DNA of 64,000 bases, taken from Margaritifera margaritifera (Eukaryota > Mollusca > Bivalvia > Unionida > Margaritiferidae). The position numbers and the translations under genes are program-made. Shown here in pieces: positions 59,355-64,000 of this stretch. The stretch spans positions 248,001 to 312,000 of the forward strand of contig JAQPZY010001190.1 in NCBI GenBank assembly GCA_029931535.1, read 5' to 3'. The notes under the pieces were generated by a model. The model made no database searches. It saw nothing but the letters and a program-made list of their open reading frames with translations, and had not been told where the DNA came from. Numbering within the stretch: the first letter of the stretch is position 1; each line of letters starts with the position of its first letter.

Positions 59355-60058
59355 CAGAGATGAGCAATATAAGCATTGATTACACTACGGTAAAGTTAAG
59401 TCCCTCACACAGAGGTGAGCTATATAAGCATTGATTACACTATGGTAAAGTTAAGGCCCTCACACAGATGAGCTATATAAGCATTGATTACACTATGGTA
59501 AAGTTAAGGCCCTCACACAGATGAGCTATATAAGCATTGATTACACTATGGTAAAGTTAAGGCCCTCACAGAGGTGAGCTATATAAGCATTGATTACACT
59601 ACGGTAAAGTTAAGCCCCTCACACAGAGGTGAGCTATATAAGCATTGATTACACTATGGTAAAGTTAAGGCCCTCACACAGATGAGCTATATAAGCATTG
59701 ATTACACCATGGTAAAGTTAAGGCCCTCACACAGAGGTGAGCTATATAAGCATTGATTACACTATGGTAAAGTTAAGGCCCTCACACAGAGGTGAGCTAT
59801 ATAAGCATTGATTACACTATGGTAAAGTTAAGGCCCTCACACAGATGAGCTATATAAGCATTGATTACACTATGGTAAAGTTAAGGCCCTCACACACAGA
59901 TGAGCTATATAAGCATTGATTACACTATGGTAAAGTTAAGGCCCTCACACACAGATGAGCTATATAAGCATTGATTACACTATGGTAAAGTTAAGGCCCT
60001 CACACACAGATGAGCTATATAAGCATTGATTACACTATGGTAAAGTTAAGGCCCTCAC
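59355..60058. repeat. Minisatellite, 53-57-bp unit, about 13 copies, next to a splice acceptor
   Basis: Unit GAGCTATATAAGCATTGATT + ACACTATGGTAAAGTTAAGG + CCCTCACACAGAT. Length differs through (CA) number and a GAGGT/GAT variant. The last unit ends about 17 nt before exon m (60076). Confidence 0.95.
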
Positions 60059-60075
60059 ATATTTTCATTTTTCAG

Positions 60076-60240
60076 GTACTGTTTATGGGTTTAATGTGGA
60101 GCTACCATCTAAAGTAGCAGAGGTGGCAAGAAATATGAATGTTCCTGTCCAGCTTCACAAAGTCATATACAAACTTTTTGATGATGTGAAGGAAAACTTG
60201 AGTAAAAAGCTACCAAAGTTGGAAGTACAGGAAATTGTTG
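60076..60240 (+). CDS. MTIF2: MTIF2 exon m: domain III to linker helix
   Basis: Begins TVYGFNVELP and ends KLPKLEVQEIVG. It covers the end of domain III and the long linker helix that joins it to the C-terminal barrel in IF2. HKVIYKLFDDVKENLSKKLP matches the family's HKIIYxLxxDxxxxL. The acceptor (tttttcag) lies about 17 nt after the last unit of a 53-57-bp minisatellite. Donor gtaagt, phase 1 on both sides. Confidence 0.96.
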
Positions 60241-60724
60241 GTAAGTTGTTATTTCCATATCATATAATAGTGCAGCAGTGATTTTTTTAATGATCCACAG
60301 GGTCTAGTAATGGGATCATTTCCAATCAGAAGTATTGAAAAATTATCCAGTGCTCATAATTTTAGAAATTTACTCTAAAAATTTTGTTTGCAGTTGGTAT
60401 AGGTTTTTCCCAAAATCATGTGCCCAGTCTCAACCATCATAGAAAATTGCACAGGAAAATATTTCATCAGGACGTAATGGCTTGAGTTCAGTTTCTGTCC
60501 CATAGAGCTCATTAACAATAAGATTGCTGCCTTATTTTCTCATGGGGAGCTATATCCTGCCTCCATTATTGTAGCTTTTGACCAGGTTGTCACAGACAAA
60601 CAGCCCATTTAGTAGAACTATTGTAGAATGTTCGAAAAATTTGCCATTACACAGTTTCCTAATTTAAAACAGCTATATTGCAATTTTAAGAAGAAGGTAC
60701 TAAATTGTGTGTACCTTTTATATT
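60241..60724. other. Unannotated part of intron 13
   Basis: AT-rich, nothing recognised. Confidence 0.4.
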
Positions 60725-60932
60725 TCCATATAATCTGATACCAACTGCAAACTGCATAGACCCAGATCTACCGTCACATAATGCGCAGGCAGATCTGGGT
60801 CTATGCAGTTTTTAACGACTAATCAGTAGAACAAACAACATAGACCCTAATCTGCTGGCACATTATGCGACAGCATATCAGGGTCTGTGTTGTTTGCATT
60901 TGAACCCGGCTTATACGCGAGTATATACGGTA
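60725..60932 (+). mobile_element. Double-hairpin MITE, copy 6
   Basis: Hairpin A (AACTGCATAGACCCAGATC ... GATCTGGGTCTATGCAGTT) then B (AACAACATAGACCCTAATC ... TATCAGGGTCTGTGTTGTTT). The right end CGCGAGTATATACGGTA is intact and the left end has decayed. It lies in intron 13. Confidence 0.88.
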
Positions 60933-61265
60933 GTTTTTTATTAGATCACATGAGGAAAACTCCAGGAATTAGTAATGGCAGAATCATTTGTATTTTTAAC
61001 CTCAAATATTGTCATTATGATCACTTCTGTCAGATTTTAATTTTCAGGTCAGATATAATTTATGTAGCCAAACTGCAGTTTGAACACCTGGATATCTAGA
61101 TCACAGAAAAGCTTATAATGTCTATTAAATCAGTAATATCTAAGGTTTAAAATAAACTGTTTAATGATAATTTTGAAGTATTCCTTTTTATGTTCAGATT
61201 CAAATTTTTAAAAGTTGGCATTTCTATTTAACATCAGTATATGTGTATATGCATATTCTTTGCAG

Positions 61266-61406
61266 GGGAAGCTAAGGTCCTACAGGCTTTCAAGGTCACA
61301 GATGGCAAGAAAAAGATCTCTGTTGCTGGGTGTAGATGCATCAAAGGAATGTTAAACAAAAAGTTGACGTTCAACATTGTCCGCAATGAGGAAGTAATTC
61401 ACTCAG
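61266..61406 (+). CDS. MTIF2: MTIF2 exon n: C-terminal barrel, first half
   Basis: Codes GEAKVLQAFKVTDGKKKISVAGCRCIKGML and the strand LTFNIVRNEEVIHSG. This is the IF2 C2-type barrel that binds formyl-Met-tRNA in the bacterial family. The VAGCRVxxG block is present. Acceptor tgcag, donor gtaata, phase 1 on both sides. Confidence 0.95.
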
Positions 61407-61976
61407 GTAATATACCATAATCCTGGTTGTAATTAATTTTTTTAGGTACGTTTAAATCAATTATCATCATTTTTAATTAATTTTTTAAAACTGGCTGACT
61501 GACACTTTCAAAAATCAGAACTTCCAAACAGCACAAAGTAATATGCTGATGTGTAATTTTTTTGCACTTGTCTAAATCTAATATGTTCCAGAAGTAAAGA
61601 CTATATCATGGATCAATATAGGAAAGGAAACTATATCATTGTATATCCTGCAAATAGATATGTACTGAAAAAATTGTGTTTCCCTGCCAGATCTATGGAG
61701 GGTGAATTTATTGTTATCCATGTCCCATCACATCCATTGCGACTTTCATTTCTGCTCAGTAATTTATGCTTGAAAGCAAATTTGGTATGAAGCTTCACAT
61801 TAAAAAGACCTAGGTCATATTCAATTTTTAACATTTTCTGAAAATAATGTATAGAGTTATGGCCCCTGTATGACTTTGCACTTTACTGTTTGTTTGCATC
61901 ATATTGACTAGGACATTCATGTGACCTGACACATTTCTAGCCAGATCTGTGCATCACTTTACATTTCTTGCTTCAG
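61407..61976. other. Intron 14
   Basis: 570 bases, the shortest intron. The 60-codon frame at 61608 has no family resemblance. No element recognised. Confidence 0.5.
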
Positions 61977-62152
61977 GTAAACTAGCTTCCTTGAAGCATC
62001 ACAAGAATGAGGTGGAAAGCATAAAAGTGGATGTGGAATGTGGTATTAGTTTTGAGAACTTTCAAGATGATTTTCAAGTTGGAGATGAAATACATTGCTG
62101 CAACTTAAAAGAAACCAAGCAAGAAATCAAGTGGGATCTGGGATTTAAATGA
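61977..62152 (+). CDS. MTIF2: MTIF2 last exon: C-terminal barrel and stop
   Basis: Codes KLASLKHHKNEVESIKVDVECG, then FQVGDEIHCC, and ends WDLGFK followed by TGA (62150-62152). SLKHHKxxV, the closing CG--F--F--GD-I strand pair and the WD-GF tail all match mtIF2. Acceptor cttcag, phase 1. The protein ends within one or two residues of the usual family C-terminus. Confidence 0.96.
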
Positions 62153-62218
62153 TTAGATATTGGAAATTTTAATATTTATTTTACTGTCAAATCTAACAGA
62201 AGTTTTAATTTATAAATG

Positions 62219-62224
62219 AATAAA
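62219..62224 (+). terminator. AATAAA polyadenylation signal of MTIF2
   Basis: A canonical AATAAA hexamer 67 nt after the stop codon implies a very short 3' UTR, with cleavage expected about 10-30 nt further on. A TA-flanked CAGTAAAACTCC end, like a pogo/Tigger terminal repeat, starts at 62265 just downstream. Confidence 0.8.
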
Positions 62225-62240
62225 TTGTTGAACAGCTTTC

Positions 62241-63428
62241 TTATCACTTTCTTTGTTTTGAATACAGTAAAACTCCAATAACTCAAGCATCAATCACTCG
62301 AATACATGGCAAAACTTGAATGACTTGCCCGGTCCCAGCATACAAGCTTCTCTTGCCTGCAACCCTTAACTTGAATTGGTAAAAAACTCAAACAAAAAGT
62401 TAGGTTCCGCTGCACTTTGAGTTTTCAAAGATTTTTTGTATATGCCAACATAATGGAGAGGTTGAAGGTAATCTGGAGGAGTCATGTTTTTTTAATGAAA
62501 CCATTTAATGTCTGAATGTAGATGGTAGATTTACTATCTGTTCATATTGATCATAGCATTTATGTCTGCTGTACCAAGGCAAGCCACTTTCTTCTCACAG
62601 CAGTGACACTACATTCACATGCTAGAGTTTGTTTCTAAAACCAGATGAAGTAAATAAACTACATTCCAAAACTTACTGAAATGAATAAACTGTATTGAGA
62701 GTTACCTGCCTTTTGCAGCGACAGCCTGTGTACTGTTCCTGGTTGGTTTGGTCTGGTGAATACTATGTAGCAGACAGCACCTGTTGCTAACTGTAATCAG
62801 TGTTGGGCTTTGAAACTCTTGTGTCTCTGAAATGCTCTGTAGTCATGAGGTGGGTGGCAAGGGTCACCAGAATTTTGAGAAAGGCATCCTCTGCTGCACT
62901 CAGTCTGAATTGATAGCACCCATTAATCCTTCAACCTTGCCAACATTTTGTATTCAGAGGGTTTCTGATTAGTGCGATACTTAAGAACATCTGCATTTTT
63001 ACAGACCCTGAAATGGGTAATTTTACCAAATTTAATTTGTGCTTCATTTCCATTCATTTGGAACAAAATGGAAATGCATTTATTAAATTCGTGTTTTCCA
63101 TTTTCAAGAGTGTAAATGGGAGAGAACTATTGCCATCATATCTTTTCTCAATAAAAATGTGCTATAATAAAATGGCAAATGCATAAAATGCAAAACACTT
63201 AATTGAATTTACGATAAATAAAAATATAACCTCAACTGCAATAAATAAAAAAATATTGTCGCTGAGTATCGGTCGGGAAGTTTTATTTCTTATTTCAATT
63301 CGTTCAAATAAAAATTATGCAGATACAACCACCAATGATGACGTCATCACATCAATGGCAATTGTTTTGTCTGCCTCAACAAGAACAATGTCATGGCTTA
63401 CAAGTAGTGAAACATTGTCAGTATAAAG
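62241..63428. other. 3' flank of MTIF2
   Basis: A CAGTAAAACTCCAATAACTC pogo-like end at 62265 (TA before it). The matching end was not found. The rest is AT-rich with no gene recognised on either strand. Confidence 0.45.
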
Positions 63429-63429
63429 A

Positions 63430-64000
63430 ATCTGAATCCAAATTATCATGCAAAAGTCCTTTCAAACATGGAAATTTAGTAACAGACTGAATTGTAATGC
63501 AAAAGTACTTTCAAACATGGACATTTAGTAGCAGACTGAATTGTAATGCAAAAGTACTTTCAAACATGGGAAATTTAGTTGCAGACTGAATTGTAATGCA
63601 AAAGTACTTTCAAACATGGAAATTTAGTAGTTGACTGAATTGTAATGCAAAAGTACTTTCAAACATGGAAATTTAGTAGCTGACTGAATTGTAATGCAAA
63701 AGTACTTTCAAACATGGAAATTTAGTAGTTGACTGAATTGTAATGCAAAAGTACTTTCAAACATGGAAATTTAGTAGCAGACTGAATCCGAATGCAAAAG
63801 TACTTTCAAACATGGAAATTTAGTAGCTGACTGAATTGTAATGCAAAAGTACTTTCAAACATGGAAATTTAGTAGCTGACTGAATTGTAATGCAAAAGTA
63901 CTTTCAAACATGGAAATTTAGTAGTTGACTGAATTGTCATGCAAAAGTACTTCCAAACATGGAAATTTAGTAGCAGACTGAACCCGAATTGTCATGTAAA
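63430..64000. repeat. Minisatellite, 49-bp unit, runs past the window edge
   Basis: Unit TGACTGAATTGTAATGCAAA + AGTACTTTCAAACATGGAAA + TTTAGTAGC, about 11.5 units visible. Variants with GCAGACTGAATCCGAA at about 63778 and near the edge. Confidence 0.95.

Larger units (their letters stand above)
1511..62240 (+). other. MTIF2: MTIF2 gene, mitochondrial translation initiation factor 2 (5' end missing)
   Basis: Nuclear gene for the mitochondrial IF2 GTPase, which in this family brings initiator formyl-Met-tRNA to the small mitochondrial ribosomal subunit and hydrolyses GTP when subunits join. Seen: 15 exons (1511-1625, 6837-6899, 15238-15349, 19622-19782, 26737-26913, 30113-30162, 32580-32669, 35559-35683, 41635-41713, 51980-52105, 53001-53229, 57184-57321, 60076-60240, 61266-61406, 61977-62152) total 1947 nt including the stop, 648 codons without an internal stop. 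Intron phases are 1,1,2,1,1,0,0,2,0,0,1,1,1,1 and every intron is GT-AG. Counting from the first visible codon, G1 GHVDHGKT is at 116-123, G3 DTPGH at 163-167, NKID at 217-220 and SALK at 253-256. Vertebrate MTIF2 is about 727 residues, so about 80 N-terminal residues, including the mitochondrial targeting peptide, are missing. Bacterial IF2 is a less likely reading given the introns and the charged insertion in exon 11. Confidence 0.97.

Overview
The window is eukaryotic, AT-rich and dominated by long introns. It holds one recognisable cellular gene, on the + strand: MTIF2, the nuclear gene for mitochondrial translation initiation factor 2. Fifteen exons between 1511 and 62152 join without a frame error into 648 residues with all five GTPase motifs, a charged mtIF2-type insertion and the IF2 C-terminal domains, ending at a TGA followed by AATAAA. 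The 5' exon(s), with the start codon and the mitochondrial targeting peptide, lie before the window or were not recognised in 1-1510. All fourteen introns are GT-AG, 570 to about 10,270 bases long. Intron size, tRNA-derived SINEs, DIRS-like tyrosine-recombinase retroelements and abundant minisatellites suggest an invertebrate animal. A mollusc or another lophotrochozoan is my guess, from repeat style only.

Layout. Intron 1 (1626-6836) has two TA-flanked DNA-transposon derivatives inside a decayed repeat of about 150 bp, plus other tandem repeats. Intron 2 (6900-15237) has a tRNA-type SINE, a decayed DIRS-like element (about 8050-11960) interrupted by a hairpin MITE, and a 299-bp MITE. Intron 3 has an antisense SINE, long decayed repeats and a 233-bp MITE. 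Intron 4 has a 42-bp minisatellite and a 1.58-kb element with terminal inverted repeats. Introns 5 and 6 carry double-hairpin MITEs in opposite orientations on either side of the 50-nt exon 6, together with 29-bp and 27-bp arrays. Intron 7 has another hairpin MITE. Intron 8 is mostly 26-, 61- and 52-bp arrays. Intron 9 has a mosaic DIRS-like element (about 42560-47640) carrying a 41-bp array inside its recombinase region, a SINE in its tail, and a second copy of the intron 4 element. Intron 11 has the 3' end of a non-LTR retrotransposon and two arrays. Intron 12 has two SINEs and a 53-57-bp array running to about 17 nt from the exon 13 acceptor. A 49-bp array runs off the right edge of the window.

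There is no operon or gene cluster. All protein-like signal outside MTIF2 comes from decayed retroelements. The most notable structures are a MITE family made of two palindromes that are inverted copies of each other, its placement around a very short exon that encodes the NKxD motif, a TA-flanked MITE whose interior became a 27-bp array, and a minisatellite that grew inside a recombinase gene.
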